64,000 nt of DNA, taken from assembly GCF_010093445.1 (NCBI RefSeq), contig NZ_PDWW01000001.1, positions 62,001 to 126,000 of the forward strand. Reading direction: 5' to 3'. The notes beneath the pieces were generated by a model. It was given only the letters and a program-made list of their open reading frames with translations, had not been told where the DNA came from and did no database searches. Shown here in pieces: positions 46,305 to 54,751 of the stretch. This DNA comes from Pseudoxanthomonas japonensis. Lineage in GTDB: Bacteria > Pseudomonadota > Gammaproteobacteria > Xanthomonadales > Xanthomonadaceae. A program made the position numbers and the translations under genes. The first letter of the stretch is position 1, and each line of letters opens with the position of its first letter.

Positions 46305-47977
46305 GCGCGTCGGTCCTCGGCCATCCCGCGCTTCCCTCGCGCTGGCAGCGCCTGCTTGCGCTGGTGCGGACGCGCCCGCGGGTGTCGCAAGAGGCGCTGA
46401 TCCTGTTCGCCTGCCTGTACTTCAGCCTGTTCGCCAATGCGGTGTTCTGGCAGTCCGCCGCACCGCACCCCTGGCAGCAGTGGCGCTGGACGCTCTCGCT
46501 GTTCCTGCTGGTCACGGCCGTGCACGGCATCTGGCTGTCGCTGCTGGTGTGGCGCCGCACCGCCCGCGTGGTGCTGTCGGCGCTGGTGGTGGTGGCGGCA
46601 ATGGCGGGCCACTACATGGCGGCGTATGGCATCTACATCGACGCCGACATGATCCGCAACGTGCTGCATACGGACTGGCGCGAAGCCAGCGATCTGGTGG
46701 GCGGCGACATCCTGATGCCCTTGCTGGTGGCGCTGCCGGCGCTGCCGGCGCTGCTGGTGATCTGGCGCGTGCGCCTGCGCGATCGCCGGTGGACGCGCGC
46801 GCTCGGCATGCGCGCCGCCTTCCTCGCCGGCATGGTGGTGACCGGCGTGCTGGGCGTCCTGCCCTCCACCCAGCAGCTGACCGCCTTCCTGCGCAACCAG
46901 CGCGAAGTGCGCTACCTTGTCACGCCGGCCAACGTGCTGGTGTCGCTGGCCAAGGTGGTCAGCGAAGAACCTCCGGGGCACAAGCGCGTCCTGCAACCGA
47001 TCGGCGAGGATGCCGTGCAGTCGCCCGCCGCCACCATGCGCCGCCCGCGCCTGCTGGTGCTGGTGGTGGGCGAGACCGCGCGCGCCGCCAACTGGGGGCT
47101 CAACGGCTACGCACGCCAGACCACGCCGGAACTGGCGAAGCGCGACGTCCTCAACTTCCCGCACGTCACCGCCTGCGGCAGCAGCACCGAAGTCTCGCTG
47201 CCCTGCATGTTCTCGCCCTGGGGCCGCGAACATTACGACGAGAAGGAGATCCGCAGCCACCAATCGCTGTTGCACGTGCTGCAACGTGCCGGCGTGGCCA
47301 CGCTGTGGCGCGACAATCAGTCCGGCTGCAAGGGCGTATGCGACGGCCTGCCCGTGGAAGACCTGCATGCGCGCACCGATGCCGCACTGTGCAACGGCAA
47401 GCGCTGCTACGACGGCATCCTGGTGTCGGGACTGGCCGATGCCGCGCGCGGGCAGAAGCGCGACCAGGTCATCGTGCTGCACATGCTGGGCAACCATGGG
47501 CCCACGTACTCCGAACGGTATCCCGCCGCGTTCGGCGTCTATTCGCCGGTCTGCGCGACCTCGGACCTGGAGCGCTGCTCGCGCGCGCAGATCGCCAACG
47601 CCTACGACAACGCCCTGCGCTATACCGACCACGTGCTGGCGTCGGCCATCGACCAGTTGAAGGGCCTCGAGGACTACGACACCGCCCTGCTGTATGTCTC
47701 GGACCATGGCGAGTCGCTGGGCGAGAAAGGCCTGTACCTGCACGGGATGCCATACGCGATCGCCCCGCGCGAGCAGCTCGAGGTGCCGATGGTGGCCTGG
47801 TTTTCCCAGGGCTGGCGCGCCTCGACCGCGCTGGATGCCGCCTGCCTGCGCCGGCAGGCGGCCGGCGCGCGCAGCCACGACGGCCTGTTCCACACCGTCC
47901 TGGGCCTGACGGACGTGAAGACGGCCCTCTACCGGCCGGACCACGACATTTTCCTGACCTGCCGGGGAGGAGCATGA
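46301..47977 (+). CDS. eptA: Lipid A phosphoethanolamine transferase EptA
   Basis: A 558-residue enzyme that transfers phosphoethanolamine from phosphatidylethanolamine to lipid A phosphates, lowering charge and polymyxin binding. Four or five transmembrane helices (residues 30-190) precede a periplasmic alkaline-phosphatase-fold domain. Metal Glu258 lies in VVGETARAANWGL, the nucleophile Thr296 in ACGSSTEVSLPCMFSP, and DHGESLGEKGLYLHG supplies the distal metal Asp/His. Domain layout matches EptA and MCR proteins, though here it sits in a chromosomal cluster. The start overlaps the phosphatase stop. Confidence 0.94.
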   Translation: MSASVLGHPALPSRWQRLLALVRTRPRVSQEALILFACLYFSLFANAVFWQSAAPHPWQQWRWTLSLFLLVTAVHGIWLSLLVWRRTARVVLSALVVVAAMAGHYMAAYGIYIDADMIRNVLHTDWREASDLVGGDILMPLLVALPALPALLVIWRVRLRDRRWTRALGMRAAFLAGMVVTGVLGVLPSTQQLTAFLRNQREVRYLVTPANVLVSLAKVVSEEPPGHKRVLQPIGEDAVQSPAATMRRPRLLVLVVGETARAANWGLNGYARQTTPELAKRDVLNFPHVTACGSSTEVSLPCMFSPWGREHYDEKEIRSHQSLLHVLQRAGVATLWRDNQSGCKGVCDGLPVEDLHARTDAALCNGKRCYDGILVSGLADAARGQKRDQVIVLHMLGNHGPTYSERYPAAFGVYSPVCATSDLERCSRAQIANAYDNALRYTDHVLASAIDQLKGLEDYDTALLYVSDHGESLGEKGLYLHGMPYAIAPREQLEVPMVAWFSQGWRASTALDAACLRRQAAGARSHDGLFHTVLGLTDVKTALYRPDHDIFLTCRGGA

Positions 47978-48002
47978 CGCCACCCAACCCGAGCCTGCCG
48001 CC

Positions 48003-48737
48003 ATGACGAGCCTCTCCATCGTCATCCCCGTCTTCAACGAACTCGAGAACATCGGGCCACTGGTCCACGAAACGGTGTCCCACCTGCGCGGTCGGGTGGC
48101 CTTCGACATCGTCTGCGTGGACGACCATTCCGACGACGGCACACGCGACGTCCTCACCACCCTGAAGGCGGAGGTGCCCGAGCTGCGCGTGCTGCTGCAC
48201 CAGCAGCGCAGCGGCCAGAGCGCGGCCATCCGCACCGGCGTGAAGCACGCGCTGTCGCCGTGGATCGCCACCCTCGATGGCGACGGGCAGAACGACCCCG
48301 CCGACATCCTCAAGCTGCTCGCCGCCCGGGCCAACGCAAACCCGCAGGTGCGCCTGTTCGCCGGCTGGCGCGTGGACCGGAAGGATTCGGCGAGCAAGCG
48401 CTGGGCCTCGCGCTGGGCCAACCGCATCCGCCAGCGCCTGCTGCGCGACGACACGCCCGACACGGGCTGCGGGATCAAGCTGTTCGAGCGCGCCGCCTTC
48501 CTCGACCTGCCCTACTTCGACCACATGCATCGCTACCTGCCGGCCCTGATGCAGCGCGCCGGCTGGCAGACGGTCAGCGTGCCGGTCTCGCACCGCCCGC
48601 GCGGCACCGGCCAGTCCAAGTACACCAACCTCGGCCGTGCGCTGGTCGGCATCCGCGACCTGATCGGCGTGTCGTGGCTGATCCAGCGCAGCCACGTGAC
48701 CCCCATCAGCGAGCTCAACCTGGGGCGCAAGCCATGA
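48003..48737 (+). CDS. ArnC-like glycosyltransferase family 2 protein
   Basis: A 244-residue GT-A enzyme. It opens MTSLSIVIPVFNELENIGPLV, then has VCVDDHSDDGTRDV (nucleotide-binding Asp pair), ATLDGDGQNDP (catalytic DxD), and GIKLFERAAFLDLPYFDHMHRYLPAL. It belongs with dolichol-phosphate mannose synthase and ArnC types that charge undecaprenyl phosphate with a sugar from a nucleotide donor. It lacks the two C-terminal transmembrane helices of ArnC; the LAB_N gene downstream, overlapping by ATGA, could supply the membrane component. The donor sugar is unknown. Confidence 0.88.
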   Translation: MTSLSIVIPVFNELENIGPLVHETVSHLRGRVAFDIVCVDDHSDDGTRDVLTTLKAEVPELRVLLHQQRSGQSAAIRTGVKHALSPWIATLDGDGQNDPADILKLLAARANANPQVRLFAGWRVDRKDSASKRWASRWANRIRQRLLRDDTPDTGCGIKLFERAAFLDLPYFDHMHRYLPALMQRAGWQTVSVPVSHRPRGTGQSKYTNLGRALVGIRDLIGVSWLIQRSHVTPISELNLGRKP

Positions 48738-49090
48738 GCGCGATGGACCAGGAACTGGTATGGCTGGCCTGGACCGGCCTGCACATGACGCCGTGGAAAC
48801 TGATCGGCCTGACCGGCGCGGCGCTGTTCGGCGCGCGCTGGCTGGTGCAGTTCGTCGCCTCGCGTCGCGCACGCCGGCCGGTGATCCCGCGCCTGTTCTG
48901 GTACATGAGCCTGGCGGGCAGCCTGATGGCGCTCAGCTACTTCATCTTCTCGTCGAAACAGGATGCCGTGGGCGTGGTGCAGAACCTGCTGCCGGCGTTC
49001 ACCGCCGCCTACAGCCTGTACCTGGACATCCGCCACCGCCGCGAACAGGCCGCCACCGGCGCGGATGCGCGGGCGCATCCGGTGCGCTGA
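48734..49090 (+). CDS. LAB_N (lipid A biosynthesis N-terminal) domain membrane protein
   Basis: A 118-residue protein with three transmembrane helices that matches the small LAB_N domain: WKLIGLTGAALFGARWLVQFVASRRARRPVIPRLFWYMSLAGSLMALSYFIFSSKQDAVGVVQNLLPAFTAAYSLYLDIRH. This domain is also fused to some LpxB enzymes and often occurs beside GT2 and GT39 genes. It probably helps membrane docking or transfer of undecaprenyl-linked sugar. It is the last gene of the lipid A cluster, coupled to GT2 by ATGA overlap. Confidence 0.85.
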   Translation: MSAMDQELVWLAWTGLHMTPWKLIGLTGAALFGARWLVQFVASRRARRPVIPRLFWYMSLAGSLMALSYFIFSSKQDAVGVVQNLLPAFTAAYSLYLDIRHRREQAATGADARAHPVR

Positions 49091-50338
49091 TCAGCTCCGG
49101 TTCGGCGTGAGCTTCAACAGGCGTCCACCGCTGCCGTCTTCCAGCAGCCACAACGCACCATCCGGCCCCTGTTCGACCTCGCGGATGCGCTTGCCCATCG
49201 CGTAGCGCCGGGACTCGCGCGCCTGCGTGCCGTCGAACTCGATCTCGACCAGTGCCTGCGATGCCAGGCCACCGATGAACCCCTTGCCACGGAACCACGG
49301 AAACAGGTTGCCGGAATAGATCACGAAGCCGGCCGGCGCGATCACGGGCGTCCACCAGGCTTCCGGCGCGTTGAAGTCGGGACGCGTGGAGTGGCGCGGA
49401 ATCGGTGTGCCGTCGTAGTTGTCGCCGTTCGATACCACCGGCCACCCGTAATTGGTGCCGCGCTCGATCAGGTTCAGCTCGTCGCCGCCCTTGGGTCCCA
49501 TCTCGTGGACCCATAGGCGCCCGGCATTGTCGAACGCGATTCCCAGCATGTTGCGGTGCCCGAGCGTCCAGACCTGCGCGGCGATGCCGCCCTGCGCGGC
49601 GAACGGATTGTCGGGTGGCACGCTGCCATCGTCGTTGAGCCGGATCAGCTTGCCGAGCGAAGACTGCAGGTCCTGCGCGGGCGTCGACGCCTGCCGGTCG
49701 CTGGAGGTGATCCACAGCTTGCCGTCCGCCCCGAACGCGAGACGGTGCCCGTAGTGTGCTTCACCACTCACCTTGGGCAGCTGCCGCCAGATCACCTGCA
49801 GGTTCGACAGGCTGCCGCCGTTGCCGCTGGCGTCGAGTTGCAGCGTCGCACGCGCCACCGCCGCGCCACGGGTGCCGCCACTGCCGGCTTCCGCGTAACT
49901 GAGATAGACCAGCCGGTTGTCTGCGAAACGGGGATGCAGCAGCACGTCGCCAAACCCGCCCTGGCCGCCGTACGCGACGGCCGGCACGCCGACGACCTCG
50001 CCGACCTGTCCCGTGGCGACGTTGGCCAGCCGCAGCTTGCCGGACTTCTCCGTCACCAGCAGGCGTCCGTCGGGCAGGAACGTCATCGCCCAGGGCTCGT
50101 TGAAGGTCGCGGCCGGCGTACTGGTGAACGGTGGGTCGGGCACCAGGCGGGCTCGCGACAATCCGGCCATCACGCGCCCGGTCTCCGGCGTCGCCGGTGG
50201 CGGCAACGCGACGACCGACGGCGGCACCACCGATGCGGTTCGGGACGCCACGACCGCCGTCACGCCCTCTTCGTTCACGGTCGCCCGCTGGCAGGAGGAC
50301 AGGCACAGGCAGCAGGCGAGCAGCAGCGGCATCTTCAT
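49091..50338 (-). CDS. PQQ-dependent soluble aldose sugar dehydrogenase-like lipoprotein
   Basis: A 415-residue protein with a short lipobox signal ([12 protein letters not shown]), so it is probably attached to the outer membrane. The rest is a six-bladed beta-propeller with the glucose/sorbosone dehydrogenase signature: [58 protein letters not shown] (catalytic His in the GH segment), [36 protein letters not shown]. It oxidises aldoses to lactones with PQQ and calcium. PQQ synthesis genes are not in the window. It ends 67 bp from nagX in the same direction. Confidence 0.87.
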   Translation of the reverse strand: MKMPLLLACCLCLSSCQRATVNEEGVTAVVASRTASVVPPSVVALPPPATPETGRVMAGLSRARLVPDPPFTSTPAATFNEPWAMTFLPDGRLLVTEKSGKLRLANVATGQVGEVVGVPAVAYGGQGGFGDVLLHPRFADNRLVYLSYAEAGSGGTRGAAVARATLQLDASGNGGSLSNLQVIWRQLPKVSGEAHYGHRLAFGADGKLWITSSDRQASTPAQDLQSSLGKLIRLNDDGSVPPDNPFAAQGGIAAQVWTLGHRNMLGIAFDNAGRLWVHEMGPKGGDELNLIERGTNYGWPVVSNGDNYDGTPIPRHSTRPDFNAPEAWWTPVIAPAGFVIYSGNLFPWFRGKGFIGGLASQALVEIEFDGTQARESRRYAMGKRIREVEQGPDGALWLLEDGSGGRLLKLTPNRS

Positions 50339-50414
50339 GCGGGCGGCATCCGGCGGTGGGCTGCCTGTCGTTTTAACCCGGCCCGGGGCAGGAAAGCGTG
50401 ACGATGGCGGCGCT

Positions 50415-51485
50415 TCAGACCTTCACGTACCAGCCGCGACGGTCCATCGCCCGGACCACCAGCCACCACACGCCGACAAAGGCGAGTGCGAATGCCAGCG
50501 AAGGCACGTAGGCGCCGAAGCGCGGCGTCATCCAGTCGGCGAAGCCGTACCGGTACAGCGGCCCCATCCAACCCAGGGCGAGCACGACGTACGTCATCAC
50601 CGCCGCACCCACATAGGCGGCGATGGCATTGACGCCGAAGCGTCGACCGACGGCCGGCCAGCCAAGGCGATCCACCACCGCATGCGCGAGCAGCAGGGCG
50701 AGCATCGCGCAGCCGGCCGCGAACAGCGCGTACGACGACGTCCACAGCGCCTTGTTCAACGGAAACAGCGGCGACCATGCCAAGCCCAGCACGACCACGG
50801 CAACACCCGTACCACCGATCGTGCGAAGCGCACCGGCGCGCAACGCGCTGCCCGCCCGCACGCCGAGCAGCGCGGTGGCGACGGCGGGCAACGTGCTCAG
50901 CAGTCCTTCCGGATCCTGTCCGCGCATCGCGGCGGCGTCCCACTGGTACAGCCACGGGCCGAACAGCGCGGTGTCCACGCGCGCCGCCAGGTTCGTGTAC
51001 GGGTCGTAGCCCCAGGGCGCCATCAGCGCCCAGTAACCCAGCAGCAATGCCACGATCAGCGCCCACTGCGTGCGCGGCTTCAGGTACAGCGCGAGCAGAC
51101 CGGCAACGGCGAAGCACAGCCCGATCCGCTGCAGCACGCCCCACGGCCGGAACGAGGGACGGTCCAGCAGCAAGTACGCCAGCAGGTGCAGCGCCAAGCC
51201 GAGCGCGACGATCTTCGCGGCGCGCCACAGCACCGCGCGCACCAGCGCCGGCCTGGCCACGCCCGCTTCCGCGCGGGGCACCACGCCGAGGGCGATCGAC
51301 ACGCCGACGATGAAGAGGAAGAAGGGAAACACCAGGTCGGTCGGGGTGACGCCATGCCACTCGGCATGCAGCAACGGCGCGTACACATGCGACCAGTCGC
51401 CCGGCGTGTTGACCAGCAGCATCGCCGCGACTGTCAGGCCGCGCAGGGCATCGACGGACGCGAAACGGACCGGTGCGGCGCTCAT
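50415..51485 (-). CDS. nagX: NagX-type heparan-alpha-glucosaminide N-acetyltransferase-like membrane protein
   Basis: A 356-residue inner-membrane protein with ten or more helices. It opens with the family box [39 protein letters not shown], followed by [22 protein letters not shown]. The bacterial family resembles lysosomal HGSNAT, which acetylates terminal glucosamine. In Xanthomonas-type nag clusters it is named NagX and is thought to act on amino sugars, though its exact reaction has not been settled. It starts ten bases after the nagA stop and is the last gene of the nag operon. Confidence 0.88.
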   Translation of the reverse strand: MSAAPVRFASVDALRGLTVAAMLLVNTPGDWSHVYAPLLHAEWHGVTPTDLVFPFFLFIVGVSIALGVVPRAEAGVARPALVRAVLWRAAKIVALGLALHLLAYLLLDRPSFRPWGVLQRIGLCFAVAGLLALYLKPRTQWALIVALLLGYWALMAPWGYDPYTNLAARVDTALFGPWLYQWDAAAMRGQDPEGLLSTLPAVATALLGVRAGSALRAGALRTIGGTGVAVVVLGLAWSPLFPLNKALWTSSYALFAAGCAMLALLLAHAVVDRLGWPAVGRRFGVNAIAAYVGAAVMTYVVLALGWMGPLYRYGFADWMTPRFGAYVPSLAFALAFVGVWWLVVRAMDRRGWYVKV

Positions 51486-51495
51486 GCGACGCAAG

Positions 51496-52641
51496 TCATT
51501 CGCCGCCGATCCAGGTGCCGACCACCTGCAGGTCCGCATCCAACGCGACCAGGTCGGCGCGCCAGCCCGGCGCGATGCGTCCGTGGGTAGCGCCCAGTCC
51601 CAGGAAATCGGCCGGATACGTCGACGCCATGCGCGCCGCCTCGTCCAGCGGCAGGCCCAGCAGGCGCACCGAGTTGCGCACGGCACCCGCCATGTCCAGG
51701 GCCGATCCCGCGAGCGAGCCCGCGGCATTGCGTACCACGCCATCGACGGCGGTGATGGTCTCGCCATAGAGATCGAACGCGGGATCGTCCGAGCCCACCA
51801 TCGGCATCGCGTCGGTCACCAGGAAGACCTTGCCGCGCGGCTTGGCGGCGAGCGCCACGCGCAGGCTGGCCGGATGCACGTGCACGCCATCGACGATCAC
51901 GCCGCACCAGCTGCCTTCGTCCTCGAGCGCGGCACCGACCGCGCCCGGCTCCCGCCCCAGCAACGGCGACATCGCGTTGTACAGGTGGGTGAAGCCGGAC
52001 ACGCCGGCGTCGATGCCGGCACGGATCTGCTCGTACGTCGCGGCGGTATGACCCGCCACCACGATCGCGCCGCGATCCACCATCGCCCGGATGGTATCGG
52101 CTGGCACCTGCTCAGGTGCCAGCGTCAGCAGCGTCACGCCGTTGTCGAGCGAGGTCGCCATCGCCACTTCACCGTCATCCGGCACACGGAACTTCGTGGC
52201 GTTGTGCGTTCCCTTGCGTGCGGGCGCGATGTACGGACCTTCCAGGTGGATGCCGAGCACGCCCGGCACCTTCGCTTCGATGGCGGCGCGCGTGGCCTCC
52301 ACCGCGCGCGCCATCACCTCGGCATCGTCGCTGATCAGCGTCGGCAGCAGGCCGGTGGTGCCGAAGCGGCGATGCGCTTCCGCGATAGTGCGGATCGCGT
52401 CGACCGTCGTGGCGTTGTTGAACAGCACGCCACCGCCGCCATTGACCTGCGCGTCGATGAAGCCGGGCACGAGCGCTGCGCCTTGCAGGTCGCGGCGGAC
52501 GGCATCGGCAGGCAACGCTTCGACAGCGACCAGGTCGACGATCAGCCCGTTCTGCATCAGCACGGCAAGCCCTTCGACGAACCCGTCGGGCGTCAGCACG
52601 CGGGCATTGCAGAGCGCGGTGGCGGGACGCAGTGCGTTCAT
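51496..52641 (-). CDS. nagA: N-acetylglucosamine-6-phosphate deacetylase
   Basis: A 381-residue amidohydrolase that removes the acetyl group of GlcNAc-6-phosphate. It has the NagA features PGFIDAQVNGGGGVLFN, GIHLEGPYIAP (metal Glu), VVAGHTAATYEQ (His), THLYNAMSPLLGREPG and LVTDAMPMVGS with the catalytic Asp. The C-terminus GRIAPGWRADLVALD is normal. The ATG overlaps the nagB-II stop (ATGA). It could also serve the GalNAc-type locus at 9-20 kb, which has no deacetylase of its own. Confidence 0.96.
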   Translation of the reverse strand: MNALRPATALCNARVLTPDGFVEGLAVLMQNGLIVDLVAVEALPADAVRRDLQGAALVPGFIDAQVNGGGGVLFNNATTVDAIRTIAEAHRRFGTTGLLPTLISDDAEVMARAVEATRAAIEAKVPGVLGIHLEGPYIAPARKGTHNATKFRVPDDGEVAMATSLDNGVTLLTLAPEQVPADTIRAMVDRGAIVVAGHTAATYEQIRAGIDAGVSGFTHLYNAMSPLLGREPGAVGAALEDEGSWCGVIVDGVHVHPASLRVALAAKPRGKVFLVTDAMPMVGSDDPAFDLYGETITAVDGVVRNAAGSLAGSALDMAGAVRNSVRLLGLPLDEAARMASTYPADFLGLGATHGRIAPGWRADLVALDADLQVVGTWIGGE

Positions 52642-53672
52642 ACCGTTTCGGTGACCTTGTTGAGGTGCGGCGGCACGTCTGGATTGTGGCCGCGGCGCAG
52701 CGCCAGCGCATTGATCGCGCGGTAGAAACTCTGGATGGTCAGCAACGGAGCGCACGCGGGATGCGGCGCAGCGACCAGCGGCAGATCGCCCTGCCGCGAA
52801 GCCACCCACACCTGCGCACCGCGACCGCGGAACTCCTGTGCCAGCGCCAGCGTGCCGGCCTCGGTCTCGTCCGGCTGCGCGAAGCACAGCACCGGGAAGC
52901 CGGGGCCGACCAGCGCCATCGGCCCGTGTTTCACTTCGGCGGAACTGTAGGCCTCGGCATGCAGGCCGCAGGTTTCCTTGAATTTCAGCGCCGCTTCCTG
53001 CGCGGCGGCCAGGCCCAGGCCACGGCCGAGCACGAACAGGTTGTGCGCACCCACCAGTCCTTCCGTGAGCGGCGACCAGTCGGCCTGCCAGGCACGCTGC
53101 AGCGCGTCGGGCAGGGCGAGCGTGGCGTCGTGCAGCGGGGCCTCGTCCTTCCAGTACGCCGCCAGCTGCAGGATCGCGGCCAGCGAACCGAGATAGCTCT
53201 TGGTGGCGGCGACACTGCGCTCCGGTCCGGCATGCATCGGCAGCACGGTGTCGGCCAGCTGCGCGAGCGGCGAATCGGCCACGTTGACGATGGCGACGAC
53301 GCGCGCACCGGCCTCCTTCGCCGCCGTCGCGTTGCGCAGCAGGTCGGGACTCTTGCCCGACTGCGAGATCACCACATAGAGCGCGCCATCCAGCCGCTGC
53401 CTGGCCTCGTAGACCGAACCGACCGACGGCGAGGCGGATGCCGTCACCACGCCCAACTGCGTCTCGAGCAGGTACTTCGCATACGTGGCGGCATGGTCGG
53501 AACTGCCGCGCGCACACGTGACCACGAAGGGCGGCGGATTGCGGCGGAGATCGGCGGCCAGCGCCTTCACCGTGTCGGCGTTGCGTGCGTACTGGTCGGC
53601 GATGATGGCCGAGGCCTGCGCGGCCTCCTGGTGCATCAGCGTATCGGCGGGAGCGGGAAGCGAGGTCGTCAT
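52638..53672 (-). CDS. nagB: SIS-domain glucosamine-6-phosphate deaminase (NagB-II)
   Basis: A 344-residue cytoplasmic protein with two SIS domains (FVVTCARGSSDHAATYAKYLLE and HNLFVLGRGLGLAAAQEAALKFKETCG), phosphosugar Ser segments VISQSGKSPD and ATKSYLGSLAA, and the C-terminal substrate loop SSAEVKHGPMALV. It replaces the unrelated classical NagB, converting glucosamine-6-phosphate to fructose-6-phosphate and ammonia. It lacks the glutaminase domain of GlmS, which fits a catabolic role. Both ends overlap neighbours by ATGA (nagR before, nagA after). Confidence 0.93.
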   Translation of the reverse strand: MTTSLPAPADTLMHQEAAQASAIIADQYARNADTVKALAADLRRNPPPFVVTCARGSSDHAATYAKYLLETQLGVVTASASPSVGSVYEARQRLDGALYVVISQSGKSPDLLRNATAAKEAGARVVAIVNVADSPLAQLADTVLPMHAGPERSVAATKSYLGSLAAILQLAAYWKDEAPLHDATLALPDALQRAWQADWSPLTEGLVGAHNLFVLGRGLGLAAAQEAALKFKETCGLHAEAYSSAEVKHGPMALVGPGFPVLCFAQPDETEAGTLALAQEFRGRGAQVWVASRQGDLPLVAAPHPACAPLLTIQSFYRAINALALRRGHNPDVPPHLNKVTETV

Positions 53673-54751
53673 GTCGAAGGCGGTTCAGGTCGTTCCGCGC
53701 GTGGGCGGACCGGAGCGGTGGAACCGCGCACGACCAGTTGCGGCACGAAGCCCTGGTTGTGCACGGGCGTGGGGTTGTCGTCGTAGGCGTCGGTGCGCAG
53801 CCCGGCGATCAGCAGGCGCGCGGCCTGCTTGGCGATGTCCTGCGTCGCCTGCTTGGCGGTGGTGAGCGGCGGCCACGACTGCTTGGAGAATGGACTGTCC
53901 TCGAAGCCGGCGATGGACAGGTCGTAGGGCACGTTCATGCCGGCCGACTTGGCGGCGGCCAACACGCCGGCGGCGATTTCATCGTTCGACCCGAAGATCG
54001 CCGTCGGCGGCTCGCGCAACGCCAGCAGGCGGCGCGCACCGCGGAAGCCGTCGTCGAAGGTGTAGTCGCCGGGCACCACGAGGTGCTTGTCGAGCGTGAT
54101 GCCGTAGTCCTTCAGCGCCTTCTCGTAGCCGGCATAGCGTTCGGTGCTCGACCGGTGCGCCAGGCCGCCCCACAGGAAGCCGATGCGCTGGTGGCCGAGC
54201 TGGATCAGGTGCTCGGTGATCTCGTAGGCGGCGTCGCGGTCGTCGACGTAGACGCAGGGCAGGCCATCGGCGGGATCTTCAGTGGCCGCGATGATGCGCA
54301 CCAGCTTCACGCCGCGTGCGGCGAGCGCGGTGACGAGGTCGGCGCGCTCGGACATCGGCGCGGTCAGCACGAGCCCCGCCAGGCGCGAACGCTGCACGAA
54401 CTCGACCAGTTCCTCCGCCAGCAAAGGCGAGGTGGAATCGACCGGATGGATCTGCAGGCCGAAGCCGGTTTCCTTGCACGCCGCCAGCACGCCGTTCTGC
54501 ACGCCGATGATGTGGTACGGATTGGGGTTGTCGTACACCAGCCCGATCACGAACGGCGTGCCGCTGCGCAGGTTGCGCGCGGACTGGTCTGGTTCGTAGT
54601 CCAGTTCGGCGATGGCGTGCAGCACGCGCGTGCGGGTGCCCTGCAGCACCGACGGCTCGTTGTTGATGACCCGGGACACGGTCTTCAACGAGACCTTCGC
54701 GCGTTCGGCGACGTCCTTGATGGTGGGTCGGCGCATGGGCGTTTCCGTCAT
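53669..54751 (-). CDS. nagR: LacI-family repressor of the GlcNAc regulon (NagR)
   Basis: A 360-residue regulator with an N-terminal LacI helix-turn-helix (TIKDVAERAKVSLKTVSRVINNEPSV) and a periplasmic-binding-protein-like sensor domain (GLVYDNPNPYHIIGVQNG, FGSNDEIAAGVL, SIAGFEDSPFS). It is encoded inside the nag operon and should bind the two ACAACGTTGT palindromes near nagP and the kinase gene. The inducer is likely GlcNAc or GlcNAc-6-phosphate. The start MTETPMRRPTIKD overlaps the nagP stop. Confidence 0.92.
   Translation of the reverse strand: MTETPMRRPTIKDVAERAKVSLKTVSRVINNEPSVLQGTRTRVLHAIAELDYEPDQSARNLRSGTPFVIGLVYDNPNPYHIIGVQNGVLAACKETGFGLQIHPVDSTSPLLAEELVEFVQRSRLAGLVLTAPMSERADLVTALAARGVKLVRIIAATEDPADGLPCVYVDDRDAAYEITEHLIQLGHQRIGFLWGGLAHRSSTERYAGYEKALKDYGITLDKHLVVPGDYTFDDGFRGARRLLALREPPTAIFGSNDEIAAGVLAAAKSAGMNVPYDLSIAGFEDSPFSKQSWPPLTTAKQATQDIAKQAARLLIAGLRTDAYDDNPTPVHNQGFVPQLVVRGSTAPVRPRAERPEPPST

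Noticed and set aside
46301-47977. Mobile colistin-resistance (mcr) gene
   Set aside because: The protein has the general EptA layout and is embedded in a chromosomal lipid A cluster. No insertion sequence or plasmid gene is adjacent.
46067-48478. Minus-strand open frame of 803 codons across PAP2, eptA and GT2
   Set aside because: It crosses three well-supported genes and has the Ala/Gly/Arg/His-rich composition of a mirror frame.
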